From: Pandoraea terrigena
Lineage (GTDB): Bacteria; Pseudomonadota; Gammaproteobacteria; Burkholderiales; Burkholderiaceae
Direction: 5' to 3'
DNA: 64,000 bases
Assembly (NCBI RefSeq): GCF_902459705.1
Contig: NZ_CABPRU010000002.1
Location: forward strand, 558,001 to 622,000
A program made the translations under genes and the position numbers. Below the pieces are notes generated by a model, which saw only the letters and a list, made by a program, of their open reading frames with translations, was not told the DNA's origin and made no database searches. This document shows, piece after piece, positions 46,024-56,401 of the stretch (its first letter is position 1; every line of letters starts with the position of its first letter).

Positions 46024-46710
46024 ATGGACCGCATCCCCGATCGCCCGACTGCCCCCGAGACGTCGCCGTCCAGTGTGTCGAGCGGCCCCGGGTGCGACCA
46101 GTACCCGCCGGACCTTGGCGACGCCCGTCATCTGAGCCGGGAAGAACTTGTCGGCTCGCTCGACACCGCGCTCGCCCACTGGGACGGTCGCGAGGATCTG
46201 TGGATCTTCGCATACGGCTCACTCATCTGGAACCCTGGCCTGCCCGTCGAGGAAAGCCTGCACGCCCGTGTTTTCGGCTATCACCGGGGGCTCTATCTGT
46301 GGTCGCGCGTCAATCGCGGCACCCCCGAGCAACCGGGACTCGTGCTGGCCCTCGACCGTGGCGGCTCGTGTGCAGGCGTGGCGCTACGGCTCTCGGCGGC
46401 CAGGGCGCGCGCCGAACTCGAAACGCTCTGGTATCGCGAGATGGCGATGGGTTCGTATCGTCCGGCATGGCTCAACTGTTCGCTCGCCGACGGCCGCGCC
46501 GCGCCCGCGCTCGCATTTGTCATGCGACGCGACGTGAAGAGCTACGCCGGCCGCCTGCCCGACGACATCATCCGCAAGGTCTTCGATCAGGCACAGGGAC
46601 GCTACGGCACGACACACGATTACGTCGCCCGCACTGTCAAGGCGCTGCGCGACGCCGGCATGCCCGACCCCGCGCTGGAAGCCGTGTTGCACCGCTGCGG
46701 TGCGCGCTGA
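46024..46710 (+). CDS. chaC: gamma-glutamylcyclotransferase, ChaC type
   Basis: A 228-residue protein of the ChaC family that cleaves glutathione to 5-oxoproline and Cys-Gly. The BtrG/GGCT fold starts with FAYGSLIWNPG, and the catalytic Glu position is in the LWYREMAMGSY segment, near residue 137; YAGRLPDDIIRKVFDQAQGRYGTTHDYV is characteristic. A Ser/Pro-rich N-terminal 45 residues precedes it. ATG 46024 follows ybeY after 11 bases, so it is part of the operon. Its link to rRNA maturation is unexplained. Confidence 0.9.
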   Translation: MDRIPDRPTAPETSPSSVSSGPGCDQYPPDLGDARHLSREELVGSLDTALAHWDGREDLWIFAYGSLIWNPGLPVEESLHARVFGYHRGLYLWSRVNRGTPEQPGLVLALDRGGSCAGVALRLSAARARAELETLWYREMAMGSYRPAWLNCSLADGRAAPALAFVMRRDVKSYAGRLPDDIIRKVFDQAQGRYGTTHDYVARTVKALRDAGMPDPALEAVLHRCGAR

Positions 46711-46862
46711 AGCGAACGGCTTGCCCTGAAATCCGCGGCGTTGCCCGAGCGCGAACCCGACACCGCGAAACGCTGCGGGGCTGACGCAGAGATGCCGTAC
46801 ATCTGGTGTATCCTTGAGCTTCCTGTAACAGCTCGGCGTCCGCCCACCTTGGACGCGCCGTC

Positions 46863-47738
46863 ATGAACGACCCTTATCCCAGTCGACCCGGTCGAAAAAA
46901 CACCGATAAACCCCGCTCGCTGCTCGAACGCCTCACCGATCTGATTTCCCCGGAGCCGGAGTCGCGTGCCGAGCTGCTCGAAGTTCTGCAAGACGCCCAC
47001 GCCCGCAACCTGATGGACGCCGATTCGCTGGCGATGATCGAGGGCGTATTCCAGGTGGCCGACCTGTGCGCCCGCGACATCATGGTGCCGCGGGCGCAAA
47101 TGGACGCCATCAATATCGAACAGACGCCCGACGAGTTCGTCCCCTTCGTGCTGGAACAGGCGCACTCGCGCTATCCGGTATACGAAGGCAATCGCGACAA
47201 CATCATCGGCATCCTGCTCGCGAAGGATCTGCTGCGTTACTACGCCAATCACGATTTCGACGTGCGCGACATGCTGCGCCCGGCGGTGTTCATCCCCGAG
47301 TCGAAACGTCTGAACGTGCTGCTGCACGACTTCCGCGTCAATCGCAATCACATTGCCATTGTCGTGGACGAATACGGCGGCGTGGCCGGCCTCATCACCA
47401 TTGAAGACGTGCTCGAACAGATCGTCGGCGACATCGAGGACGAGTACGACTTCGACGAGGAAGAAGACAACATCATTGCCGCGCCCGACGGCACTTACCG
47501 CATTCGTGCCCTCACCGAGATCGAGCAGTTCAACGAGGCGTTCGGCACGCAGTTCGTTGATGCCGAGAACGACACGATCGGCGGTATGATCACGCACCAG
47601 TTCGGGCGCGTGCCACGTCGCGGTGAACGCATGCGTATCGGCAATCTCGTGTTCGAAGTGCTGCGCGCCGACGGTCGTCAGGTTCACATGCTGTTGCTAC
47701 GGCGCGTGGAGCCGGCGGGCGCCGATGCGTCCGCGTAA
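46863..47738 (+). CDS. corC: HlyC/CorC-family transporter-associated protein
   Basis: A 291-residue cytosolic protein of the CorC (YbeX) family, linked to magnesium/cobalt efflux and, through its ybeY neighbours, to ribosome metabolism. It has a tandem CBS pair (ARDIMVPRAQMDAINIEQTPDEFVPFVLEQAHSRYPVYE and the ADMLRPAVFIPE region) followed by the CorC_HlyC domain at about residue 205-290 with ALTEIEQFNEAFGTQF. It lacks the DUF21 membrane domain. lnt follows with only about 50 bases between. Confidence 0.92.
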   Translation: MNDPYPSRPGRKNTDKPRSLLERLTDLISPEPESRAELLEVLQDAHARNLMDADSLAMIEGVFQVADLCARDIMVPRAQMDAINIEQTPDEFVPFVLEQAHSRYPVYEGNRDNIIGILLAKDLLRYYANHDFDVRDMLRPAVFIPESKRLNVLLHDFRVNRNHIAIVVDEYGGVAGLITIEDVLEQIVGDIEDEYDFDEEEDNIIAAPDGTYRIRALTEIEQFNEAFGTQFVDAENDTIGGMITHQFGRVPRRGERMRIGNLVFEVLRADGRQVHMLLLRRVEPAGADASA

Positions 47739-47789
47739 CGTCGCGACCGGCGTTTCGATTTGCGCCCCGATCAACGTCTTCATCGACCC

Positions 47790-49355
47790 ATGCAGGAAAT
47801 GACACTCCACGCGCCCGAGCGGCGCTCGTGGCCCGCCTGGCGCGCCCGTGCGCTCGCCGGTCTGGCCGGTATCGCCCAGACCTTGGCGTTCGCGCCGCGC
47901 GACGTCTGGTGGCTGCAGCTGATCGCGATGGCGGGCCTGTTCGCGCTCGTCGAGCGTAGCGCATCGCGGCGCGATGCCGTCTGGCTCGGCGGCAGTTTCG
48001 GCGTTGCCTCGTTTGCGTCCGGCATCTGGTGGCTCTACATCAGCATGCACACCTACGGCGGCATGCCCGGCGTCATGGCCGGTGCTGCAGTCGCGCTGTT
48101 CTCGATCTATCTCGCGATCTACCCTGCACTGGCGACCTTCGTCACGCGCGGGGTCTCGGCCGGTGGCCCATGGCGCGCCCTCGCGTTCGCGGGCGCCTGG
48201 ACGCTCGCGGAATGGCTGCGCGGCACGGTCTTCACCGGCTTCCCGTGGCTGTCGCCCGGCTATGCCCACGTCGATGGCCCGCTGGCCGGCTTTGCGCCGC
48301 TCGTCGGGGTCTATGGCATTGGCGGACTCGCCGCGCTTGCGGCAGCCTGGCTCGCCCGCGCGGTGCTTCCCGCCGTCGGCACGATGCGAGCCGCCGGCCC
48401 GGCGTCGCGGCTGGCCGCGGTCGCCGGCGTGCTGGTACTGCTCGGCGCGGGTGCAGGGCTCGCGCGGCACGCGTGGACCACGCCGTCGGGCAAGCCGCTG
48501 ACCGTGCGGCTGCTGCAAGGCAACATCGCGCAGGACATGAAATTCGAGCGCGCCGGAATCGATCACGCGATGGACCTGTATCGCGACATGATCGTGGCCG
48601 CGCCGGCCGACCTCATCATCACGCCGGAGACGGCCTTCCCCGTGCTGCTGCAAGGCATTCCGCCCGACGTGGCCGGCCCGATCCGCGAATTTGCCGATCG
48701 CACCGGCTCGCACGTGGTGCTTGGGGCCGTGGGTGCGACCCTCACCGATCACGGTCCCACGGATCTGACCAACAGCCTGTTTGGCGTCACGCCGCGCGAC
48801 GCGACGCTGCACCGCTACGACAAGCATCATCTCGTGCCATTCGGCGAGTTCGTCCCGTGGGGCTTTCGCTGGTTCGTCGACATGATGCACATCCCGCTGG
48901 GCGACTTCCTTCGTGGCACCGCCACGCCAGGCGGCTTCGCCGTCGGCGACCAGCGCGTGGCCCTCGACATCTGCTACGAAGACCTGTTCGGCGAGGAAAT
49001 TGCCCAGACGTTGCGTAGCATGCCCGTCCCCGCGACGGTGCTCGCCAACGCGACCAACCTTGCGTGGTTCGGCGACACCATCGCGCTCGACCAGCATCTG
49101 CAGATCGCGCGCATGCGCTCGCTGGAGACGGGACGTCCGATGTTGCGGGCGACGAACACCGGCACGACCGCGATCATCGATGCGCACGGCCGCGTGCAGG
49201 GCCGTCTGCCGACGATGACCACGGGCACGCTCACTGGCAGCGTGCAGCCGTACCGCGGCCTCACGCCGTACGTTCGCTTCGGCAATCTTCCCGCGCTTGG
49301 GCTTGCCCTCGTCGCCCTGGGCCTCGGACTCGCGATGACTCGCCGGGCGCGCTGA
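47790..49355 (+). CDS. lnt: apolipoprotein N-acyltransferase
   Basis: A 521-residue inner-membrane enzyme that adds the third acyl chain to lipoproteins. About six N-terminal helices precede the nitrilase-like domain, with the catalytic Glu in PETAFPV (about residue 280), Lys in RYDKHHLVPFGEF (about 345) and Cys in ICYEDLFGE (about 395). The start is ambiguous: ATG 47790 (MQEMTLHAPE) or ATG 47799. Its product works in the envelope and is conserved next to ybeX. Confidence 0.95.
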   Translation: MQEMTLHAPERRSWPAWRARALAGLAGIAQTLAFAPRDVWWLQLIAMAGLFALVERSASRRDAVWLGGSFGVASFASGIWWLYISMHTYGGMPGVMAGAAVALFSIYLAIYPALATFVTRGVSAGGPWRALAFAGAWTLAEWLRGTVFTGFPWLSPGYAHVDGPLAGFAPLVGVYGIGGLAALAAAWLARAVLPAVGTMRAAGPASRLAAVAGVLVLLGAGAGLARHAWTTPSGKPLTVRLLQGNIAQDMKFERAGIDHAMDLYRDMIVAAPADLIITPETAFPVLLQGIPPDVAGPIREFADRTGSHVVLGAVGATLTDHGPTDLTNSLFGVTPRDATLHRYDKHHLVPFGEFVPWGFRWFVDMMHIPLGDFLRGTATPGGFAVGDQRVALDICYEDLFGEEIAQTLRSMPVPATVLANATNLAWFGDTIALDQHLQIARMRSLETGRPMLRATNTGTTAIIDAHGRVQGRLPTMTTGTLTGSVQPYRGLTPYVRFGNLPALGLALVALGLGLAMTRRAR

Positions 49356-49480
49356 GTCGCGCCGGACTCGCGCCAATGCCGTCGAAATGCCGCTGGGGGA
49401 CGTGAAAATCCCGCTGTCGCGCTGTCCGAAGGGCATCGGCGCCCCATTCGGATCGAATTCCCGCTAAAATTCAACGTTTT

Positions 49481-49517
49481 AGTCTTTCGGCCGCGCTCGC
49501 GGCCGGGCCGGAAGACT
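49481..49517 (+). promoter_or_regulatory. leader hairpin upstream of glyQ
   Basis: AGTCTTTCGGCC and GGCCGGAAGACT form a 12-base-pair RNA stem with one G-U pair and a 13-base loop, 43 bases before the glyQ start. A TAAAAT (-10-like) lies at 49465-49470, so the structure would be at the very start of the transcript. It has no T-tract and is not a T-box. Confidence 0.55.
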
Positions 49518-49559
49518 GCGCAAAATCCGCATTTTCCTGTTCGTCCGCGCGAATTCATC

Positions 49560-50494
<935 letters not shown>

Positions 50495-50498
<4 letters not shown>

Positions 50499-52624
50499 TG
50501 AGCACCGCACAACGCACCCTGCTGGTCGAACTGCTGACCGAAGAACTGCCGCCGAAGGCGCTGGCGCGTCTGGGCGACGCGTTCGCCGACGGCATTGCCA
50601 ATGGCCTGCGCACGCGTGGCCTGACCACGGACGCGAGCGTCGTCACGCCGTACGCCACGCCGCGCCGCCTGGCCGTCACGATCTCCAACGCGCTCGAACG
50701 CGCCCCGGACGCGACCATCCGCGCCAAGGTGCTGCCGGTCTCCGTCGGCCTCGACGCCAACGGCAACCCCACGCCGCCGCTGGCGAAGAAGCTCGCCGCC
50801 ATGGGCTTCGCCGACTTGCCGGTCGCCAGCCTGGAGCGGGCGATGGACGGCAAGGCCGAGGCCTTCTTCCATACCTACACGGCGGCGGGCGCCCAACTGG
50901 CTGACGCGCTGCAAGCGGCGCTCGACGAGACGCTCGGCAAGCTGCCGATCCCGAAGGTCATGAGTTACCAGCGCCCAGACGGCGAGACGGTGCAATTCGT
51001 GCGCCCGGTGCACGGGCTGGTCGCGCTGCACGGCGACACCGTCGTGCCCGCCACGGCCATCGGCCTTGCCTCCGGCAACAAGACGCTGGGGCATCGATTC
51101 CTGTCCTCGGGCGAAGTCGTCGTCGCCCATGCCGACGCCTACGCCTCGACCCTCGCGTCCGAAGGCAAAGTGCTCGCCAGCTTCGCGGATCGCCGCGACG
51201 CCATTCGCACGCAACTGTTCGACGCGGCCGGCAGCGATCACGTGATCATGCCCGACGCACTGCTCGACGAAGTGACCGCCCTCGTCGAATGGCCCGCGAT
51301 TTACGCCTGCCACTTTGAGGAAGTCTTCCTCTCGGTGCCGCAGGAATGTCTGATTCTCACGATGCAGACGAACCAGAAGTACTTCGCGCTCACCGACAAG
51401 CCGCTTGCCGAGGGTGGCCGCCTGACGAACCGCTTCCTGATCGTCTCCAACATTGCGACCGACACGCCCGAGCAAATCGTCACGGGTAACGAGCGCGTGG
51501 TGCGCCCGCGTCTGGCCGATGCGAAGTTCTTCTTCGAGCAGGACAAGAAAAGGCCGCTCGCGGACCGAGTGCCGCAGCTCGCGAACGTCGTCTATCACAA
51601 CAAGCTGGGCTCGCAGCTCGAGCGCACGCAGCGTCTGGTGCGACTGGCCGGCGCCATTGCACGGATGCTCGGCGGCGCGGATCAGAACGCGGTGGCGCTG
51701 GCCGAACGCGGCGCCCTGCTGGCCAAGGCCGACCTGCTGACCGATATGGTCGGCGAGTTCCCTGAGCTGCAAGGCACGATGGGCACGTATTACGCGCGTC
51801 ACGACGGTGAAGCCGACGACGTCGCGCGCGCCTGTTCGGAGCATTATCAGCCGCGCTTTGCAGGCGACGCCCTGCCCGCGAGCGACACCGGCATTGTCGT
51901 GGCACTGGCGGACAAGCTCGAGACGCTCGTTGGCATCTGGGGGATCGGATTGCAACCGACCGGGGAGAAAGACCCATTCGCGCTGCGCCGCCATGCGCTG
52001 GGCATCGTGCGCATGCTCGTCGAGCGGCGTCTGCCGGTCATGTTGTCGGACCTGCTGAACGTGACCTACCAGCAATTCACGTCGGGTGTCGCCGGCGACG
52101 CTTACCTGAGTGACGTCTACCAGTTCGTGCTCGATCGCCTGCGCGGCTATCTGCGTGAGCGTGGCTACGCCGCCAACGAAATCGAGGCCGTGCTGGTGTC
52201 CCCGTCGATTTATCTGGATCTGAGCGATCTGATCGAGCGCCTGGAGGCCGTACGTGCATTCTCGGCACTGCCGCAAGCCGAAGCGCTTGCCGCCGCGAAC
52301 AAGCGCATCGGCAATATCCTGAAGAAGACGGCAGCGCCGCCCGAAGGCGTTATCGCAGCGTCGCTGCTGATCGAGCCGGCCGAGAAAGCGCTTGCCGCCG
52401 CACTCGACAAGGTCACCCCGGTGGTGGAGGCGAAGTTCCGGGCGCACGAGTATGCGCAGGCGCTGTCAGCGCTGGCCGAACTGCGCGACGCGGTCGACGC
52501 CTTCTTCAATGACGTGATGGTGATGGCCGATGACGAGGCACTGCGCAACAATCGCCTCGCCCTGCTCAGCCATTTGCATCTGAAGATGAACCTCGTGGCC
52601 GATCTCTCGAAGCTCGCCGCTTAA
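50495..52624 (+). CDS. glyS: glycyl-tRNA synthetase beta subunit
   Basis: A 709-residue subunit that binds tRNA-Gly, with HD-like and anticodon-binding modules. It begins [30 protein letters not shown], and contains [34 protein letters not shown] and [27 protein letters not shown], a standard GlyS pattern. The start overlaps the glyQ stop (ATGA); ATG 50498 directly after is an alternative. Subunits are thus made in equal ratio. Confidence 0.98.
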
Positions 52625-52656
52625 GTTCGGCCCAATGTCCCGGAAGCCCGTTCATC

Positions 52657-53250
52657 ATGGATTCGCGTAAAGATCGCACCCCCGGCCCCGCCGCCCGCAA
52701 GCTCGTGATTCTCGATCGAGACGGCGTCATCAACGCCGACTCGGATCAGTTCATCAAGTCGACGGATGAGTGGGTGCCGCTACCCGGCAGTCTGGAAGCC
52801 ATCGGCCGTCTGAACCAGGCCAGCTACCGGGTCGTCGTGGCGACGAACCAGTCGGGCGTGGGGCGCGGGTTGTTCGACATGGCGACACTCGGCGCCATGC
52901 ACACGAAAATGTCGAAGCTGGCCGTCGCCGCCGGCGGCCGCATCGACGCGGTGTTCTTCTGCCCGCATACTGCCGCGGACGCCTGCGATTGCCGCAAGCC
53001 GAAGCCGGGTCTGTTCCAGGAAATCGCGCGCCGCTATGAAATCGACCTGACCGGCGTGCCGGCCGTAGGCGACTCGCTGCGCGATTTGCAGGCGGCGGCA
53101 GCGGTGGGCGCACGGCCGCACCTGGTATTGACCGGCAAGGGCAAGAAAACGCTCGCTGCGGGCAATCTGCCCGAAGGCACACGTGTGCATGACAGCCTGC
53201 AGGCGTTCGTGAACGACCTGCTCGCCGAAGCCGGCGCCAAGAGCGTGTGA
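52657..53250 (+). CDS. gmhB: D-glycero-beta-D-manno-heptose-1,7-bisphosphate 7-phosphatase
   Basis: A 197-residue HAD-superfamily phosphatase for ADP-heptose synthesis, needed in LPS inner core. HAD motif I is VILDRDGVINAD (about 17-28), motif II in VATNQSGVGRGLFD, and the zinc cluster appears as CPHTAADACDCRKPKPG, a CxH...CxC arrangement near residues 107-121. Motif III/IV is VGDSLRDLQAA. ATG 52657 follows glyS by 32 bases and the genes plausibly share one transcript. Confidence 0.95.
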   Translation: MDSRKDRTPGPAARKLVILDRDGVINADSDQFIKSTDEWVPLPGSLEAIGRLNQASYRVVVATNQSGVGRGLFDMATLGAMHTKMSKLAVAAGGRIDAVFFCPHTAADACDCRKPKPGLFQEIARRYEIDLTGVPAVGDSLRDLQAAAAVGARPHLVLTGKGKKTLAAGNLPEGTRVHDSLQAFVNDLLAEAGAKSV

Positions 53251-53344
53251 GTGGTGCGGCGCTCGCCCGTCACATGACCCAGCAGGATGCGCATCAGCGC
53301 GCGTAGGACAATCGCTCCGGCACCTTACTTCAGGCCAAGACCCG

Positions 53345-54139
53345 ATGCTGCAATTTCGTTCGATTCTCTTTTTCATCTTCCTGATCGTCTGGACGATTCC
53401 CTACGCGATCGCCTGCATCGTCTCGTTCCCGTTCCTCTCGCGCGTGCGCCGTTACTGGCTTGCGGCCGGCTGGTGCAAGGTAGTCATCTGGGTTGGCGAC
53501 AAGCTGTGTGGCATGCGCTACCGGGTCATCGGCTGGGAGAATCTGCCGGATACGCCCGCGATCCTGCTGTCGAAGCACCAATCGGCCTGGGAGACGGTCG
53601 CGCTGCCTGCGCTCATGCCGCGCCCACTGTGTTTCGTGTTCAAGCGCGAACTGCTCTATGTGCCATTCTTCGGCTGGGCGCTGGGCCTGCTCAGCATGAT
53701 CCACATCAATCGCAGCAAGGGCACCGACGCGTTTCAGTCGGTCGTTGCGCAGGGGCGCGAGCGTCTGGCCGAGGGGTCGTGGATCATCATGTTCCCGGAA
53801 GGCACGCGCACGAAAACCGGCTCTCGCAACCGGTACAAATCGGGCGGCGCCCGCCTCGCAGCGACGACCGGTGCCCCGGTCGTGCCGATCGCGCACAATG
53901 CCGGGCGCGTCTGGCCGCGCAACTCGTTTTTGAAATACCCCGGGGAAGTGGTCGTATCGATCGGACCCGTCATCCAGACGGCGGGGCGCACGGCCGAGGC
54001 CGTCAACGCCGATGTGGCCGAATGGATCGAACGCGAGATGGTGCGCATCGATCCGGGTGCCTATCAGGCAAAACCAGTGAAGACTGCGCCAGAGTCGTCC
54101 GGCGCGTCGGACAAACCCGACACCACGCCACGGACCTGA
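53345..54139 (+). CDS. plsC: 1-acyl-sn-glycerol-3-phosphate acyltransferase
   Basis: A 264-residue membrane-associated acyltransferase making phosphatidate from lyso-phosphatidate. It has an N-terminal hydrophobic helix (about 5-33), motif I KHQSAWETV (H-X4-E, in place of the usual H-X4-D), motif II FFGWALGLL, motif III FPEGTRT (about residue 151) and motif IV VVPIAHNAG. The C-terminal tail is Ser/Pro-rich. It follows gmhB after 94 bases. Confidence 0.92.
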   Translation: MLQFRSILFFIFLIVWTIPYAIACIVSFPFLSRVRRYWLAAGWCKVVIWVGDKLCGMRYRVIGWENLPDTPAILLSKHQSAWETVALPALMPRPLCFVFKRELLYVPFFGWALGLLSMIHINRSKGTDAFQSVVAQGRERLAEGSWIIMFPEGTRTKTGSRNRYKSGGARLAATTGAPVVPIAHNAGRVWPRNSFLKYPGEVVVSIGPVIQTAGRTAEAVNADVAEWIEREMVRIDPGAYQAKPVKTAPESSGASDKPDTTPRT

Positions 54140-54161
54140 CGCCCCCTCCCGAGACCGTCTC

Positions 54162-55103
54162 ATGTCGAAAGTCCAACCCGCTATGCGCGACACCCGCTCC
54201 CGGCATGAGACCCCCGTTCCCCAGATGGAACTCGATCTGTTCGGCAACCCCGGGGCCGAAGCGAACGGCGTGGCCACCGACGTGCCCGGCCCATCGGCGG
54301 CATTGAGCCCGTCGGCCATCGAAACGAGCCCGCTTCACGGGCTCGCGTCAGGGGGCCCGGCGCCGCGCCGCCTGCCCGGCAACGGCGAACGCGTCATCGT
54401 GCTCGACGGTCATGCCATCTACTATCGATTCAAACGCTCATCACGGCGCACCATCGGCTTCATGATCGACGAGTCGGGACTGGCCGTCACCGCCCCGCGC
54501 TGGGTCACGCTGGCGGACGTCGAAGCGGCCGTTGTCGAGAAAAAGCGCTGGATCTTCAACAAGATCGCCGAATTTCGCGACCGCGCCGCACGTCGCGTGA
54601 TTCCGCGTGTGATCTGGGCCGACGCCGCCACGCTGCCGTACCTTGGTCACACGCTGACCATCCGGCTCGGCGCAAGCGCCCGTACTGCGCAATACGATAT
54701 CCATACGCATACGCTGTGGCTCGATTTGCCGCCGCAAGCCGCACCGGAGCAGATGCGCGACCGTGTGCAAGGCTGGCTGCAGCAAGAAGCCCGCAAACTC
54801 TTCACGACGCGGCTGGAAGTCTACGGCGAGCGCCTCGGCGTGCGCCACTCGGCGCTGGGGCTGTCGTCGGCCACGACGCGCTGGGGCAGTTGCAGCGCCG
54901 ACGGACGCATTCGCTTGAACTGGCGGCTGATCCACTTCCCCCTGGGCGTGATCGATTACGTGGTCGCGCACGAACTCGCGCATTTGAAGGAAATGAACCA
55001 CGGGCCTCGTTTCTGGCAAGCCGTGGCGTCGATCTTCCCGGAATTCGAGGCGGCGCGCGACACCCTCAAGTCGCATGCGCCTGAGTGGCTACCGGAATTC
55101 TGA
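54162..55103 (+). CDS. YgjP-like (DUF45) zinc metallopeptidase
   Basis: A 313-residue protein of the M48-like YgjP family. The first 80 residues are a disordered, Pro/Ala/Ser-rich tail; the fold begins about residue 78 (RVIVLDGHAIYYRFKRSSRRTIGFMI). The zinc motif HELAHLKEMNHGPRFW (HExxH with a further His) is at about residue 269-284, preceded by TTRWGSCSADGRIRLNWRL. The substrate is unknown. It follows plsC by 22 bases. Confidence 0.9.
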   Translation: MSKVQPAMRDTRSRHETPVPQMELDLFGNPGAEANGVATDVPGPSAALSPSAIETSPLHGLASGGPAPRRLPGNGERVIVLDGHAIYYRFKRSSRRTIGFMIDESGLAVTAPRWVTLADVEAAVVEKKRWIFNKIAEFRDRAARRVIPRVIWADAATLPYLGHTLTIRLGASARTAQYDIHTHTLWLDLPPQAAPEQMRDRVQGWLQQEARKLFTTRLEVYGERLGVRHSALGLSSATTRWGSCSADGRIRLNWRLIHFPLGVIDYVVAHELAHLKEMNHGPRFWQAVASIFPEFEAARDTLKSHAPEWLPEF

Positions 55104-55214
55104 TCGAACGGTCGCCCCCAAGCGCGAGAATCATTCAACGCCGCATGAATGCGGCTCAGTTTCATGAGCGCGGGTACAATCGAGACCTCGTTGTCCCCAT
55201 CGGTTAAAAACACC

Positions 55215-55616
55215 ATGCGAATGCTCCATACCATGCTGCGCGTCGGCGACCTTCAGCGCTCGATCGATTTCTACACGCGCGTGCTCGGCATGCAACTGCT
55301 GCGCCAGAGCGAGAACCCCGAGTACAAGTACACGCTGGCATTTGTCGGCTACGGCGCCGAGTCGGAGAACACCGTGCTTGAGCTGACCTACAACTGGGGC
55401 GTGGAAAATTACGAGATCGGCACCGCATTCGGCCATCTGGCGGTCGAAGTCGATGATGCCTACGCTGCCTGCGACACGATCCGTGCGGCCGGCGGCAAGG
55501 TTAGCCGCGAAGCCGGTCCCGTCAAGGGCGGTACGACGGTCATTGCGTTCGTCGAAGATCCAGACGGCTACAAGATCGAATTGATCCAGAAGCGCTCGAC
55601 CCAGGGCGTCTTGTAA
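55215..55616 (+). CDS. gloA: lactoylglutathione lyase (glyoxalase I)
   Basis: A 133-residue metal-dependent enzyme converting the methylglyoxal-glutathione adduct to lactoylglutathione. The start [26 protein letters not shown] provides His5; other ligands are Glu in [11 protein letters not shown], His in FGHLAVEV and Glu in GYKIELIQK. This is a nickel/cobalt type of E. coli GloA. ATG 55215 is chosen by family length; the ribosome site is weak, and TACAAT at 55175 could serve as -10. Confidence 0.96.
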   Translation: MRMLHTMLRVGDLQRSIDFYTRVLGMQLLRQSENPEYKYTLAFVGYGAESENTVLELTYNWGVENYEIGTAFGHLAVEVDDAYAACDTIRAAGGKVSREAGPVKGGTTVIAFVEDPDGYKIELIQKRSTQGVL

Positions 55617-55644
55617 CGCCTGCCAGGCTGCGCGTCATGCCGAG

Positions 55645-55671
55645 ACGGCCACCCATTTGCGGCGGCCGTTT
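55645..55671. terminator. hairpin between convergent gloA and rubredoxin genes
   Basis: ACGGCC / GGCCGT stem (six base pairs), 13-base loop, followed by TTT. It lies 28 bases beyond the gloA stop. The T-tract is short; a weak terminator. Confidence 0.4.
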
Positions 55672-55726
55672 CCCCTATACCATGCAGCGTCGGGCCGGGG
55701 GCCTCCGTACAGTCCTGTGCGACGCT

Positions 55727-56161
55727 TCAGAACGCCACCATCGCAAAGTCCTCCTTGCCCACGTCACACAGCGGGCAACGCCAGTCTTCCGGCACGTCTT
55801 CCCAGCGGGTTCCGGGCGCGATGCCGTCGTCCGGGCAGCCGAGCGCTTCGTCGTAAATCCAGCCACAGATCACGCAGACCCATTGGCGGTAGGCTTGCGT
55901 GCCACCGGACAAGACAGGCGTCACGCCGTCGTTTCGCGTCAATTCGGTCTTCCGCGTCGCCCCCGGATCGGGCAGCGTGAACACGAGCGGCAATTCGGTG
56001 CCCGAGGCATCGTGTCCCGGTCGGCTTAGATACGATTGCAGCGCGGCGAGCAGTGCCTGCGCCTCGTCGCGCGTGATATCGATCCAATACGGATCGCCTG
56101 CCCCGTCGTTGAGACGTGACGGGGAGAACTGGAGCTCGACGGCTGAGCCTTTCTTGTACAT
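55727..56161 (-). CDS. rubredoxin with N-terminal extension
   Basis: A 144-residue protein. The C-terminal 50 residues are a complete rubredoxin with two CxxC iron knuckles (CVICGWIYDE and CPLCDVGKEDF). About 90 residues precede it, where a normal rubredoxin begins at once; this part (YWIDITRDEAQALLAALQSYLS) is predicted helical and of unknown fold. ATG 56161 is the best available start, without strong ribosome site. The frame stays open upstream for another 198 bases, but that region contains repeats. Confidence 0.85.
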   Translation of the reverse strand: MYKKGSAVELQFSPSRLNDGAGDPYWIDITRDEAQALLAALQSYLSRPGHDASGTELPLVFTLPDPGATRKTELTRNDGVTPVLSGGTQAYRQWVCVICGWIYDEALGCPDDGIAPGTRWEDVPEDWRCPLCDVGKEDFAMVAF

Positions 56162-56209
56162 GCGCAAGGGTGCAAAAATTGACGGGGGGATGGGCACGAT
56201 GGCCCGCGC

Positions 56210-56289
56210 GGAGCATTGTATCGGTTCGGCGAAATGCAATAAACCGGCGAATCCGGGAGACATTGTGTCGCGAAACGAAACAATGCTCC
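56210..56289. repeat. nested inverted repeats between rubredoxin and EamA genes
   Basis: GGAGCATTGT (56210-56219) and ACAATGCTCC (56280-56289) are exact reverse complements 60 bases apart. Within, CATTGTGTCG (56261-56270) pairs with CGAAACAATG (56276-56285) with one mismatch. It sits in the 240-base divergent promoter region. Confidence 0.65.
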
Positions 56290-56401
56290 CCGAAATTACC
56301 CATGCCGCCTGCACCAGAATGATGTCCGAGCGACCGGGATCGGAGACAATGAGCGACACAACGCATCGTACTCACGATGCATCGCCATCCGAACCAACTT
56401 C

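Noticed and set aside
44349-46026. Identical 12-mer CGATATCGCATG at possible starts of ybeZ and chaC
   Set aside because: Two copies of a partly palindromic word can arise by chance; nothing else is shared around them.
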